A stretch of 64,000 nucleotides of DNA. Source: Streptomyces sp. TS71-3. GTDB lineage: Bacteria > Actinomycetota > Actinomycetes > Streptomycetales > Streptomycetaceae. Where the stretch lies: assembly GCF_018327685.1 (NCBI RefSeq), contig NZ_BNEL01000001.1:4526001-4590000 (forward strand), read 5' to 3'. Below the pieces are notes generated by a model that worked only from the letters and a program-made list of their open reading frames with translations, searched no databases and had not been told where the DNA came from. This document shows, piece by piece, positions 31,629 to 39,904 of the stretch; the first letter of the stretch is position 1; every line of letters begins with the position of its first letter. The position numbers and the translations under genes were made by a program.

Positions 31629-32723
31629 GTGCATGTCGTACTCGCCGGCGGGGGGACCGCCGGCCACATCGAGCCCGCGCTCGCCCTCGCGGACGCCCTG
31701 CGCAGGCAGGACCCGACCGTGGGGATCACGGCCCTGGGCACGGAGCGTGGCCTTGAGACCCGTCTGGTGCCGGAGCGGGGCTACGAACTGGCGCTGATCC
31801 CCGCGGTACCGCTACCCCGCAAGCCCACCCCCGAGCTGATCACCGTGCCCGGACGGCTGCGCGGCACGATCAAGGCGGCCGAGCAGATCCTGGAGCGCAC
31901 CAAGGCCGACGCGGTCGTCGGCTTCGGCGGCTACGTGGCGCTGCCCGGCTACCTCGCGGCCAAGCGGCTCGGGGTGCCGATCGTCATCCACGAGGCGAAC
32001 GCGCGCCCGGGACTCGCGAACAAGATCGGCTCGCGCTACGCGGCCCAGGTCGCGGTGTCCACCCCGGACAGCAAGCTGCGAGGCGCCCGCTACATCGGGA
32101 TCCCGCTGCGCCGTTCCATCGCCACCCTCGACCGCGCGGCGGCGCGCCCGGAGGCGCGCGCCGCGTTCGGACTCGACCCCCAGGCCGCCACGCTCCTGGT
32201 CTCCGGCGGTTCGCAGGGCGCACGCCGGCTCAACGAGGTCGTCCAGCGGGTCGCCCCCGTGCTCCAGCGCTCCGGAATCCAGATCCTGCACGCCGTGGGC
32301 CCGAAGAACGACATGCCACATGTCGACAACATGCCGGGAATGCCTCCCTATATCCCGGTACCGTACGTGAATCGTATGGATCTCGCCTACGCCGCGGCCG
32401 ACATGATGCTCTGCCGCGCCGGCGCGATGACCGTCGCCGAGCTCTCCGCCGTCGGACTGCCCGCCGCCTATGTCCCGCTGCCCATCGGCAACGGCGAACA
32501 GCGGCTGAACGCCCAGCCGGTGGTCAAGGCGGGCGGCGGTCTGCTCGTCGACGACGCCGAGCTGACGCCCGAGTGGGTGCAGGCCAACGTGCTGCCGGTG
32601 CTCTCCGATCCGCACCGGCTGTACGAGATGTCCCGTGCCGCATCCGAGTTCGGCCGCCGGGACGCCGACGAGCTGCTGGTCGGCATGGTGTACGAGGCGA
32701 TCGCGAGCCGTCGCGCCGCGTGA
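31629..32723 (+). CDS. murG: Lipid II-forming GlcNAc transferase MurG
   Basis: Peripheral membrane glycosyltransferase that adds GlcNAc to lipid I, giving lipid II. The 364-residue GT-B protein shows the acceptor-side motif [18 protein letters not shown] with the family His, [29 protein letters not shown], the nucleotide-sugar motif [14 protein letters not shown] and the donor motif [13 protein letters not shown]. The GTG at 31629 is six bases after the ftsW stop, so the two are co-transcribed. murC, which follows murG in many bacteria including mycobacteria, is absent here. Confidence 0.97.
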   Translation: MHVVLAGGGTAGHIEPALALADALRRQDPTVGITALGTERGLETRLVPERGYELALIPAVPLPRKPTPELITVPGRLRGTIKAAEQILERTKADAVVGFGGYVALPGYLAAKRLGVPIVIHEANARPGLANKIGSRYAAQVAVSTPDSKLRGARYIGIPLRRSIATLDRAAARPEARAAFGLDPQAATLLVSGGSQGARRLNEVVQRVAPVLQRSGIQILHAVGPKNDMPHVDNMPGMPPYIPVPYVNRMDLAYAAADMMLCRAGAMTVAELSAVGLPAAYVPLPIGNGEQRLNAQPVVKAGGGLLVDDAELTPEWVQANVLPVLSDPHRLYEMSRAASEFGRRDADELLVGMVYEAIASRRAA

Positions 32724-32769
32724 CGGTGACCCGTCTGCGCCGCGGCGCATGACCTGAGGCAGGGGTTGC

Positions 32770-33705
32770 GTGGAGAGGGGTGCGAGGGGCGCGAGGGGCC
32801 AGTCGGGCGGGCAGGGCGAGCCGGGCGCAAGCGCCGAGCGGAGTGAGGCGGGCGCCGGACCGGGCACCGCCGAGCCCGGCGAACGGCAGCAGCCGGAGCC
32901 CGGCCCCCTCGGCCCGCCGCGTGGCCGCGGCCCCTTCCGGCGGCCCGGGGCGCCCACCGGGGCGCCCCGGGCCCGGCTGCTGAGCGGGGCGGTGCGGCGC
33001 CGCCGCCTTCTCGCGGCACTGGTGGCGCTCGCCCTGCTGGGCGGGTTCAGCGGCTGGGCGCTCTACGGCTCGCCCTGGCTGCGTGTGCAGCGCGTGACGG
33101 TGTCGGGGGTCCGGGAGCTCACCGAGCAGCAGGTCCGTGACGCCGCTGCCGTACGCTTCGGCGTCCCGCTCGTCTCGGTGGACACCGACGCCGTGGCGGA
33201 ACGGCTGCGGCGCGCACTGCCGCGTATCGACTCCGTGAACGTGGTCCGTTCCTGGCCGCACGGAATCGGCCTGAAAGTGGTCGAGCGCACTCCCGCACTG
33301 CTTATCGCGCAGGACGGGAAGTTCATCGAAGTGGACGCCAAGGGAGTGCGGTTCGCAACCGTTCCCGTGGCCCCCAAGCGCGTTCCGCTTCTTGAATTGC
33401 AGCCTCGGCGTGACGGCGGCGGCGCGGCCAGCCTGCGCCGTTTCGGTCCGCCCCGCCTGGTGGGTGCCGCGGTGCGGGTGGCGGCCGATCTTCCCGACGC
33501 GGTGGCCCGCGACGGGCGCGTTCTCAAGGTCCGTTCATACGACAGTATCTCCGTCGAGTTGACGGGCGGGCGCACCGTCGTATGGGGAAGCGAGGAGCAG
33601 GGAGCCGAGAAGGCCAGAGTGCTCTCCGCTCTCATGAAAGCCGCTCCGCGTGCCCGGCACTTCGACGTCAGCGTCCCCACCGCCCCGGCCGCGTCCGGGA
33701 GTTGA
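32770..33705 (+). CDS. ftsQ: Cell division protein FtsQ
   Basis: Bitopic divisome protein of 311 residues. A long disordered, charged N-terminus (1-75, Gly/Pro/Arg-rich) is followed by one transmembrane helix (about 80-100, LLAALVALALLGGFSGWAL), a POTRA domain (LRVQRVTVSGVRELTEQQVRDAA) and the FtsQ beta domain. POTRA-FtsQ proteins scaffold FtsL/DivIC at the septum. The GTG at 32770 is 47 bases after murG, with AGGGG upstream. Confidence 0.95.
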   Translation: MERGARGARGQSGGQGEPGASAERSEAGAGPGTAEPGERQQPEPGPLGPPRGRGPFRRPGAPTGAPRARLLSGAVRRRRLLAALVALALLGGFSGWALYGSPWLRVQRVTVSGVRELTEQQVRDAAAVRFGVPLVSVDTDAVAERLRRALPRIDSVNVVRSWPHGIGLKVVERTPALLIAQDGKFIEVDAKGVRFATVPVAPKRVPLLELQPRRDGGGAASLRRFGPPRLVGAAVRVAADLPDAVARDGRVLKVRSYDSISVELTGGRTVVWGSEEQGAEKARVLSALMKAAPRARHFDVSVPTAPAASGS

Positions 33706-33733
33706 CGCCCGTCGTCGCAGGCCAGCACCCTGG

Positions 33734-33764
33734 TTGTGCAGCGCTACGCGTGATCACATAGGGT
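33734..33764 (+). promoter_or_regulatory. Candidate distal ftsZ promoter
   Basis: TTGTGC (33734-33739) and TAGGGT (33759-33764) with a 19-base spacer, followed by an A-rich patch. It is the weakest of three promoter-like sequences between ftsQ and ftsZ. Multiple ftsZ promoters are established for S. coelicolor, but the assignment of these boxes is mine. Confidence 0.45.
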
Positions 33765-33795
33765 GAAAAGAAAAACGGGAGGTTCGGCGTGTTCG

Positions 33796-33839
33796 TTGAA
33801 CGGGCGCCGCTTGTCGACTTAGTGTCCTGTTCGGAACAG
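33796..33839 (+). promoter_or_regulatory. Candidate middle ftsZ promoter with overlapping palindrome
   Basis: TTGAAC (33796-33801) and TAGTGT (33820-33825) with an 18-base spacer. The predicted start falls on a perfect palindrome CTGTTCGGAACAG (33827-33839). GTGTC, which overlaps the -10, is the complement of the GACAC core bound by WhiA, so developmental control here is plausible but unproven. Confidence 0.55.
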
Positions 33840-33863
33840 CTTTGAAGTCCAGCAACACACACA

Positions 33864-33893
33864 TTGGTAACCCTAAACTTCAACGTTAGGGTT
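33864..33893 (+). promoter_or_regulatory. Candidate proximal ftsZ promoter inside an inverted repeat
   Basis: TTGGTA (33864-33869) and TAGGGT (33887-33892) with a 17-base spacer. The region carries an exact inverted repeat AACCCTAA (33869-33876) / TTAGGGTT (33886-33893), so the -10 lies within one arm. A bound dimer would cover the promoter. Confidence 0.55.
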
Positions 33894-33984
33894 CGGGTCG
33901 GCGATCGAACCGGCCCAATCGGCATCGCTGTCGTGGTGCGAGCAAGCGCACGACGGCACGTAATCGAGGCGAGAGGCCTTCGAC

Positions 33985-35190
33985 GTGGCAGCACCGCAGA
34001 ACTACCTCGCAGTCATCAAGGTCATCGGTGTCGGCGGCGGTGGTGTCAATGCGATCAACCGGATGATCGAGGTCGGTCTCAAGGGCGTCGAGTTCATCGC
34101 CATCAACACCGACGCGCAAGCCCTGTTGATGAGCGACGCCGACGTCAAACTCGACGTCGGCCGCGAACTCACCCGCGGACTCGGCGCCGGAGCGAACCCG
34201 GCCGTGGGCCGCAAGGCGGCCGAGGACCACCGCGAGGAGATCGAGGAGGTCCTCAAGGGGGCCGACATGGTCTTCGTCACGGCCGGTGAGGGCGGCGGCA
34301 CCGGCACCGGCGGCGCGCCCGTCGTGGCCAACATCGCCCGCTCGCTCGGAGCCCTCACCATCGGCGTCGTGACGCGCCCCTTCACCTTCGAGGGCCGCAG
34401 GCGCGCCAACCAGGCCGAGGACGGCATCGCCGAACTCCGCGACGAGGTCGACACCCTCATCGTCATCCCCAACGACCGGCTGCTGTCCATCTCGGACCGC
34501 CAGGTCAGCGTCCTCGACGCCTTCAAGTCCGCGGACCAGGTGCTCCTCTCCGGTGTCCAGGGCATCACCGACCTCATCACCACCCCCGGCCTGATCAACC
34601 TCGACTTCGCCGACGTCAAGTCCGTGATGTCCGAGGCGGGCTCCGCGCTGATGGGCATCGGCTCCGCCCGCGGCGACGACCGCGCGGTGGCCGCCGCGGA
34701 GATGGCGATCTCCTCGCCGCTCCTGGAGGCTTCCATCGACGGCGCCCGGGGCGTGCTGCTCTCCATCTCCGGCGGCTCGGACCTCGGCCTCTTCGAGATC
34801 AACGAGGCCGCCCAGCTGGTGAGCGAGGCCGCGCACCCCGAGGCCAACATCATCTTCGGCGCGGTGATCGACGACGCCCTCGGCGACGAGGTCCGGGTGA
34901 CCGTGATCGCCGCCGGCTTCGACGGCGGCCAGCCGCCCTCCAAGCGGGACACCATGCACGGCTCGTCCTCGGCCAAGCGCGAGGACTCGCCGCGCTCCAT
35001 GGAGCCCCGGCCCGAGACCCGGCCGGCCTTCGGAGGGCTCGGCAGCGTCACCCCGCGCGAGGAGGACCCGGAGCCCGTCTCCGGCGACCTGGGCTCCGGC
35101 TCGTCGGGCGGCTCGGGGATCACGCCGGCCCCCCGGGTGTACCCGGACAGCGCGGCCGAGGAGCTCGACGTGCCGGACTTCCTCAAGTGA
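33985..35190 (+). CDS. ftsZ: Cell division GTPase FtsZ
   Basis: Tubulin homologue that polymerises into the Z-ring; in Streptomyces it forms vegetative cross-walls and sporulation ladders. The 401 residues include [17 protein letters not shown], the tubulin signature [13 protein letters not shown] (about 105-117), the T7 synergy region [11 protein letters not shown] and the C-terminal interaction peptide [11 protein letters not shown] Pro/Ser/Gly-rich linker of about 70 residues precedes that tail. The GTG at 33985 has GAGAGG upstream. The 279-bp region before it gives ftsZ its own regulated transcription apart from the upstream cluster. Confidence 0.98.
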   Translation: MAAPQNYLAVIKVIGVGGGGVNAINRMIEVGLKGVEFIAINTDAQALLMSDADVKLDVGRELTRGLGAGANPAVGRKAAEDHREEIEEVLKGADMVFVTAGEGGGTGTGGAPVVANIARSLGALTIGVVTRPFTFEGRRRANQAEDGIAELRDEVDTLIVIPNDRLLSISDRQVSVLDAFKSADQVLLSGVQGITDLITTPGLINLDFADVKSVMSEAGSALMGIGSARGDDRAVAAAEMAISSPLLEASIDGARGVLLSISGGSDLGLFEINEAAQLVSEAAHPEANIIFGAVIDDALGDEVRVTVIAAGFDGGQPPSKRDTMHGSSSAKREDSPRSMEPRPETRPAFGGLGSVTPREEDPEPVSGDLGSGSSGGSGITPAPRVYPDSAAEELDVPDFLK

Positions 35191-35205
35191 GCCGGACCGC
35201 CTGAC

Positions 35206-36141
35206 GTGATAGCGCACCACGACGACGCCGTGGCGGCGCCCGCCGAGGGCCCCGCCACACCCGCCCCGGACCCGGCCCCGCAGCCGCTGCCGGGGGCCCT
35301 GGACGGCACCCCGGCGGCCCCGGCCGGCACCTCCTCGGTGCAGGCCGGTCCAAGCGCCCCGGCGCGGACGGCGCACGCCCCCAGTCATACGGACGCGGTC
35401 CACCCCGGCCCCGTCACCGAGACCGTCCACGGAGCGAACGGCGCGCACTTCGCCTTCACCGACCGGTGGGGCGGGGTGAGCGCCCTTCCTTATGCGGAGC
35501 TCAACCTCGGCGGCGCGGTCGGCGACGACCCCGAGGCCGTCCGCGTCAACCGCGCGCGGGCCGCGGCCACCCTGGGGCTGGACCCCGACACGGTGGTCTG
35601 GATGAACCAGGTGCACGGGCGCGAGGTCGTCGTGGTGGACGCGCCGTGGGGCGCGCGCCCGGTGCCGGACGCCGACGCGGTGGTCACCACCCGCCCCGGC
35701 CTCGCCCTCGCCGTCCTCACCGCCGACTGCACCCCGGTGCTGCTCGCCGACCCCGAGGCCGGGATCGTGGCCGCGGCGCACGCGGGCCGCCCGGGCATGG
35801 TGGCCGGGGTGGTGCCCGCCACGGTGCGGGCCATGGTGGAGCTGGGCGCGGACCCCGGCCGGATCACCGCCCGCACCGGGCCCGCGGTCTGCGGCCGCTG
35901 CTACGAGGTGCCCGAGGCGATGCGCGCCGACGTCGCCGCGGTCGAACCCGCCGCCCATGCCGTCACCTCCTGGGGCACGCCCGCCGTGGACGTGGTCGCG
36001 GGCGTCCACGCCCAGCTCGCCCGGCTCGGAGTCCTTGACCGGGTGCAGTCGCCGGTGTGCACCCTGGAGTCCGCCGATCACTTCTCGTACCGCCGTGACC
36101 GCACCACCGGGCGGCTCGCGGGCTACGTCTGGCTGGACTGA
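35206..36141 (+). CDS. pgeF: Peptidoglycan-editing/purine nucleoside phosphorylase-like PgeF (YlmD/YfiH, DUF152)
   Basis: Multicopper-oxidase-like DUF152 family, placed after ftsZ in Gram-positive bacteria. Bacterial members have been linked both to editing of wrong residues in UDP-MurNAc-dipeptide and to purine nucleoside phosphorylase activity. The conserved core begins near residue 72: NLGGAVGDDPEAVRVNR, WMNQVHGREV, VLTADCTPVLLADP, AAHAGRPGMVAGVV and GPAVCGRCYEV. Its Cys/His residues are zinc-site candidates. About 70 Ala/Pro-rich residues precede it and may be real or reflect a start farther in; GTG 35206 has no good ribosome-binding site. Confidence 0.9.
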   Translation: MIAHHDDAVAAPAEGPATPAPDPAPQPLPGALDGTPAAPAGTSSVQAGPSAPARTAHAPSHTDAVHPGPVTETVHGANGAHFAFTDRWGGVSALPYAELNLGGAVGDDPEAVRVNRARAAATLGLDPDTVVWMNQVHGREVVVVDAPWGARPVPDADAVVTTRPGLALAVLTADCTPVLLADPEAGIVAAAHAGRPGMVAGVVPATVRAMVELGADPGRITARTGPAVCGRCYEVPEAMRADVAAVEPAAHAVTSWGTPAVDVVAGVHAQLARLGVLDRVQSPVCTLESADHFSYRRDRTTGRLAGYVWLD

Positions 36142-36146
36142 GGGGC

Positions 36147-36866
36147 ATGACGGATCGCAAGGGGCAACTCGCGGCGAACCTGGCGAAAGTGGAGGACCGG
36201 ATCGTCACGGCCTGTACCGCCGCGGGTCGCAGGCGTGACGAGGTGACGCTGATCGTCGTCACGAAGACCTATCCCGCGAGCGATGTCCGGATCCTCGCGG
36301 AACTGGGAGTGCGGCAGGTGGCGGAGAACCGCGACCAGGACGCCGCACCGAAGGCGGCCGAGTGCGCGGATCTTCCACTGACATGGCACTTCGTCGGTCA
36401 ACTCCAGACCAATAAAGTTCGCTCCGTGGTGAGTTACTCCGATGTTGTGCAGTCCGTGGACAGGCCGAAACTCGTCGCTTCGCTCTCCCGCCAGGCGGAG
36501 AGCGCGGGGCGGGAGGTGGGCTGCCTGATCCAGGTCGCGCTGGACGCCGAGGAGCGCGAGCGGGGCGCGCGCGGCGGCGTCGCGCCCGACGGGATCGAGG
36601 AGTTGGCCGGCCTGATCGCCGAGGCGCCGGGGCTCTGGCTCGGCGGCCTGATGACCGTCGCGCCGCTCTCCGGGCCGTACGCCGGACGTGACCGGGCGGC
36701 GTTCGACCGGCTGATGGAATTCTCAACCGCCCTGCGTTCCGCGCATCCTGCTGCGAACATGGTGTCCGCAGGGATGAGCGCGGACCTCGAACACGCGGTG
36801 GCGGCCGGAGCGACACATGTGCGCGTCGGCACCGCGGTACTCGGAGTCCGACCCAGGCTCGGGTAA
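36147..36866 (+). CDS. ylmE: PLP homeostasis protein YlmE/YggS
   Basis: 239-residue alanine-racemase-fold protein that binds pyridoxal phosphate and supports PLP homeostasis; no catalytic reaction is firmly assigned. The PLP lysine is Lys40 in [13 protein letters not shown]. Other blocks are [31 protein letters not shown] and [27 protein letters not shown]. The usual GENR-x-QE segment reads [11 protein letters not shown]. Start ATG 36147 is five bases after pgeF, with GAGGGGC before it. Confidence 0.95.
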   Translation: MTDRKGQLAANLAKVEDRIVTACTAAGRRRDEVTLIVVTKTYPASDVRILAELGVRQVAENRDQDAAPKAAECADLPLTWHFVGQLQTNKVRSVVSYSDVVQSVDRPKLVASLSRQAESAGREVGCLIQVALDAEERERGARGGVAPDGIEELAGLIAEAPGLWLGGLMTVAPLSGPYAGRDRAAFDRLMEFSTALRSAHPAANMVSAGMSADLEHAVAAGATHVRVGTAVLGVRPRLG

Positions 36867-37021
36867 CGTCGCCAAGAAGTCGGACCACAGCAGAAAATAT
36901 GGTCAATCCCAGACTAACCGCAGAAGTTGGAGCGGCGGGGGAGGCCACGTGGATCGCGGGCACTTGGTTGGCGTCAGCCGATCCACCACGCCGATCCACC
37001 ACAGAGCGGAGGATGCAGAGC

Positions 37022-37678
37022 ATGGCCGGCGCGATGCGCAAGATGGCGGTCTACCTCGGCCTCGTGGAGGACGATGGGTACGACGGCCGCGGGTTCGACC
37101 CGGATGACGACTTCGAGCCCGAGCTCGACCCGGAGCCCGAGCGGGACAGGCGGCGGCATGAGGCACCGCTTCCGTCACACCAGTCCCGTCAGTCGCCTCA
37201 GCCTCACCAGTCACATCAGTCGCAAAGGGACGAATCGGTACGTCCGGCTGCTCTCTCGGCTCACCGGGAGTCGACTCCGCTTTCGGCGGAATCCGGGCGT
37301 CCGGCACGAATCGCTCCCGTGGCGTCCATCACACCTGAACGTCAGAGCATGGAGAAGAACGCACCGGTGATCATGCCCAAGGTCGTGTCCGAACGAGAGC
37401 CGTACCGGATCACCACGCTGCACCCCCGGACCTACAACGAAGCCCGTACCATCGGGGAACACTTCCGTGAGGGGACCCCGGTGATCATGAATCTGACGGA
37501 GATGGACGACACGGACGCGAAGCGACTTGTCGACTTCGCCGCGGGTCTCGTCTTCGGGCTTCATGGCAGCATTGAGCGGGTGACTCAGAAAGTATTCCTG
37601 TTGTCTCCTGCTAACGTCGATGTCACGGCGGAGGACAAGGCCCGCATCGCAGAGGGCGGGTTCTTCAACCAGAGCTGA
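37022..37678 (+). CDS. sepF: Cell division protein SepF
   Basis: Membrane-anchoring partner of FtsZ, 218 residues. The N-terminal amphipathic helix [18 protein letters not shown] binds membrane. An acidic and then Gln/Ser/His-rich linker (about 20-115) leads to the C-terminal SepF fold (about 120-218: [42 protein letters not shown] and [11 protein letters not shown]). I placed the start at ATG 37022, preceded by GGAGG nine bases upstream; the longer frame from 36899 starts in the spacer. With no ftsA in the cluster, SepF is the likely membrane tether of the Z-ring. Confidence 0.96.
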   Translation: MAGAMRKMAVYLGLVEDDGYDGRGFDPDDDFEPELDPEPERDRRRHEAPLPSHQSRQSPQPHQSHQSQRDESVRPAALSAHRESTPLSAESGRPARIAPVASITPERQSMEKNAPVIMPKVVSEREPYRITTLHPRTYNEARTIGEHFREGTPVIMNLTEMDDTDAKRLVDFAAGLVFGLHGSIERVTQKVFLLSPANVDVTAEDKARIAEGGFFNQS

Positions 37679-37728
37679 GACGCAGCACCAGTCACAGGTA
37701 CGAGGACAGGGGAGAGGGAAGCGCGGAG

Positions 37729-38013
37729 ATGGGCGTGATCCTGGATGTGCTCTACATCGCGCTGATGTGTTTCCTCATCGTGCTGATCTTCCGGCTGGTG
37801 ATGGAGTACGTCCGCCAGTTCGCCCGCTCATGGCAACCCGGCAGGGCGATGATCGTCGTTCTCGAGGCCACCTACACTGTCACGGATCCACCGCTCAAAG
37901 CTCTGCGGCGGTTCATCCCGCCGCTACGTCTGGGGGGCGTGGCACTAGACCTGTCCTTCTTCGTACTGATGATCATCGTCTACATCCTGATCTCCATCGT
38001 GAGCCGGCTGTGA
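37729..38013 (+). CDS. ylmG: YggT-family membrane protein YlmG
   Basis: 94-residue protein with two hydrophobic hairpin segments (about 3-25 and 72-92) and a central basic loop ending TDPPLKALRRFIPPLRLGGVAL, the YggT signature. Family members sit between sepF and divIVA and are linked to division or envelope organisation; in Streptomyces ylmG is reported to be dispensable for division. ATG 37729 is preceded by a purine-rich tract. Confidence 0.94.
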   Translation: MGVILDVLYIALMCFLIVLIFRLVMEYVRQFARSWQPGRAMIVVLEATYTVTDPPLKALRRFIPPLRLGGVALDLSFFVLMIIVYILISIVSRL

Positions 38014-38059
38014 ACGATACGGTCTTGCCGAGTGCCGACGACTACGTTGAGGTGAAGAG

Positions 38060-39280
38060 ATGCCGTTGACCCCCGAGGATGTGCGGAACAAGCAGTTCAC
38101 GACCGTCCGCCTCCGAGAAGGCTATGACGAGGACGAGGTCGATGCCTTCCTCGACGAGGTCGAAGCCGAACTGACTCGCCTGTTGCGCGAGAACGAGGAC
38201 CTGCGCGCCAAGCTGGCCGCCGCGACCCGGGCCGCCGCCCAGAGTCAGCAGCAGGCCGCGATGCGCAAGCCTCCTGAGCAACAGGAGCGACCAGCCGGGC
38301 CTTCACCCGCCGCCATATCAGGACCACCGCAGCAGCAGGTGCCGCAGCAGCAGCACCCGATGGGCGGTCCTCCCCAGCTTCCCGGTGGCCAGCCGCAGCT
38401 GCCCGCAGGTCCCGGCGGCCACGGTCCCGGCCCGCAGGGTCCGCATGGCCAGGGCCCGATGGGCCAGGGTCCGATGGGCCAGGGCCCGCACGGCCAGGGC
38501 CCCCACGGGCCCGGCCCGATGCAGGGCGGCCCCATGGGCGGCCCCGGCGGCCAGATGGTGCCCGCGGGCCCGATGGGCCACGGCGGCCCGCAGATGCCCG
38601 GCCCCGGCGGTCCTCAGGGCGGCCCGCACGGTGACAGCGCCGCGCGCGTCCTGTCGCTGGCGCAGCAGACCGCGGACCAGGCCATCGCCGAGGCCCGCTC
38701 CGAGGCCAACAAGATCGTCGGTGAGGCCCGCAGCCGCGCCGAGGGTCTGGAGCGCGACGCCCGTGCCAAGGCGGACGCGCTGGAGCGGGACGCGCAGGAG
38801 AAGCACCGTGTCGCGATGGGCTCCCTGGAGTCCGCACGCGCCACGCTGGAGCGCAAGGTCGAGGACCTGCGCGGCTTCGAGCGCGAGTACCGTACGCGCC
38901 TGAAGTCCTACCTGGAGAGCCAGCTCCGTCAGCTGGAGACCCAGGCGGACGACTCGCTGGCCCCGCCGCGGACTCCCGCGACGGCGTCCCTGCCGCCGTC
39001 CCCGGCGCCCTCGATGGCTCCGGCGGGCGCGAGTGCCCCGTCGTACGGCGGCCAGACCATGGGTGGCGGCATGGGCGGCGGAATGGGTGGCAACACGATG
39101 GGCGGTGGCAGCCTCGGCGGCAACCACACCCCGCCGCCCGGGCCCACGTACGGCAGCCAGCAGCAGATGTCGCCCGCGATGACGCAGCCGATGGCTCCGG
39201 TGCGGCCGCAGGGGCAGCAGCCGATGCAGCAGGCTCCCTCGCCGATGAGGGGGTTCCTCATCGACGAGGACGACAACTGA
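38060..39280 (+). CDS. divIVA: Polar growth determinant DivIVA
   Basis: Coiled-coil protein that marks hyphal tips and recruits the wall-synthesis machinery. The N-terminal lipid-binding domain ([33 protein letters not shown] is encoded at 38063-38160) and first coiled coil span residues 1-65. An insert of about 125 residues rich in Gln, Pro, Gly, Met and His (about 70-195) contains [13 protein letters not shown] repeats. The second coiled coil is at about 195-297 and a Gly/Pro/Met-rich tail ends in GFLIDEDDN. The insert is characteristic of Streptomyces DivIVA. ATG 38060 has GAGGTGAAG upstream, and a strong terminator follows the stop. Confidence 0.97.
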   Translation: MPLTPEDVRNKQFTTVRLREGYDEDEVDAFLDEVEAELTRLLRENEDLRAKLAAATRAAAQSQQQAAMRKPPEQQERPAGPSPAAISGPPQQQVPQQQHPMGGPPQLPGGQPQLPAGPGGHGPGPQGPHGQGPMGQGPMGQGPHGQGPHGPGPMQGGPMGGPGGQMVPAGPMGHGGPQMPGPGGPQGGPHGDSAARVLSLAQQTADQAIAEARSEANKIVGEARSRAEGLERDARAKADALERDAQEKHRVAMGSLESARATLERKVEDLRGFEREYRTRLKSYLESQLRQLETQADDSLAPPRTPATASLPPSPAPSMAPAGASAPSYGGQTMGGGMGGGMGGNTMGGGSLGGNHTPPPGPTYGSQQQMSPAMTQPMAPVRPQGQQPMQQAPSPMRGFLIDEDDN

Positions 39281-39311
39281 GGATGACGCCGTAGGCGTCG
39301 GCAACGCACTC

Positions 39312-39351
39312 AAGGGCGGGGCCCCGGATCCTTCCGGGGCCCCGCCCTTTT
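39312..39351 (+). terminator. Intrinsic terminator after divIVA
   Basis: A perfect 16-bp stem (39312-39327 with 39334-39349) around loop ATCCTT is followed by TTT. It closes the division cluster and is the strongest terminator in the window. Confidence 0.93.
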
Positions 39352-39399
39352 GCGTTCCTCAGGGCCGGGGAGGGTGGGCCGGGGCGAGCCCCGGCCCAC

Positions 39400-39568
39400 C
39401 TAGGCCGTGTCCGGCGGATCTTCGTGGGCCCGCGACGCCTGGTACCGCACCTCGCCGCGTTGTCGGAGTCATCCGAGTACGCCCAGTACGAGGATGATCC
39501 TCCGCCTTGCGATGCACGGCACCAGACGCCGCAGGCTGATCCACGAAGATCCGCCGGACACGACCTAG
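39400..39568. mobile_element. MITE-like element with CTAG target duplication
   Basis: A 161-bp core (39404-39564) is bounded by 24-base terminal inverted repeats that match at 23 of 24 positions; the left repeat begins GCCGTGTCCGGCGGATCTTC. CTAG flanks it on both sides (39400-39403 and 39565-39568), consistent with a target-site duplication. The interior has no open frame that encodes a transposase. CTAG duplications are known for some IS5-group elements in actinobacteria, so mobilisation in trans by such an IS is a reasonable inference. Confidence 0.8.
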
Positions 39569-39569
39569 C

Positions 39570-39904
39570 GGCGCGGGGAACTGCGCGACCGGCCACGACG
39601 CGACCGTCAGGTTGTCACCCTCCCGAAGGGGGCTGGTTCTGTCGTTTCCGGACCTTCGGTGGGTGGGTGGTTGCTCGCGCTCGCGCGGCGGAGCCGCATA
39701 TGGACACAGCCCCGCGCCCCTTTCGGGGCGCCCCCTACATGGGGCTGCGCCCCGGCTTTCCTAGGGGCGCGGGGAACTGCGCGACCGGCCACGACGAGAC
39801 CGTAAGGTCGCCACCGTCCCAAAGGGGCAGTCTCTGTCGTGTCCGGGCCACCGGCCGGTGGGGGGTGGCTGCTCTTGCGGTTTTCCGCGCCCCGGCAGGG
39901 GCCG
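39570..39904. repeat. Pair of Streptomyces-type GC-rich intergenic repeats
   Basis: A 31-base segment beginning GGCGCGGGGAACTGCGCGAC occurs at 39570-39600 and again at 39766-39796, with about 60 further bases of diverged similarity after each copy. An opposing copy of the core (CCCCGCGCCCCT) is at 39710-39721. No gene is present between the MITE and the ileS stop. Confidence 0.8.

Noticed and set aside
38300..39150. Gly/Met/Gln repeats in divIVA as a possible insertion
   Set aside because: The same type of insert is known for Streptomyces DivIVA, and the flanking coiled coils are in frame.
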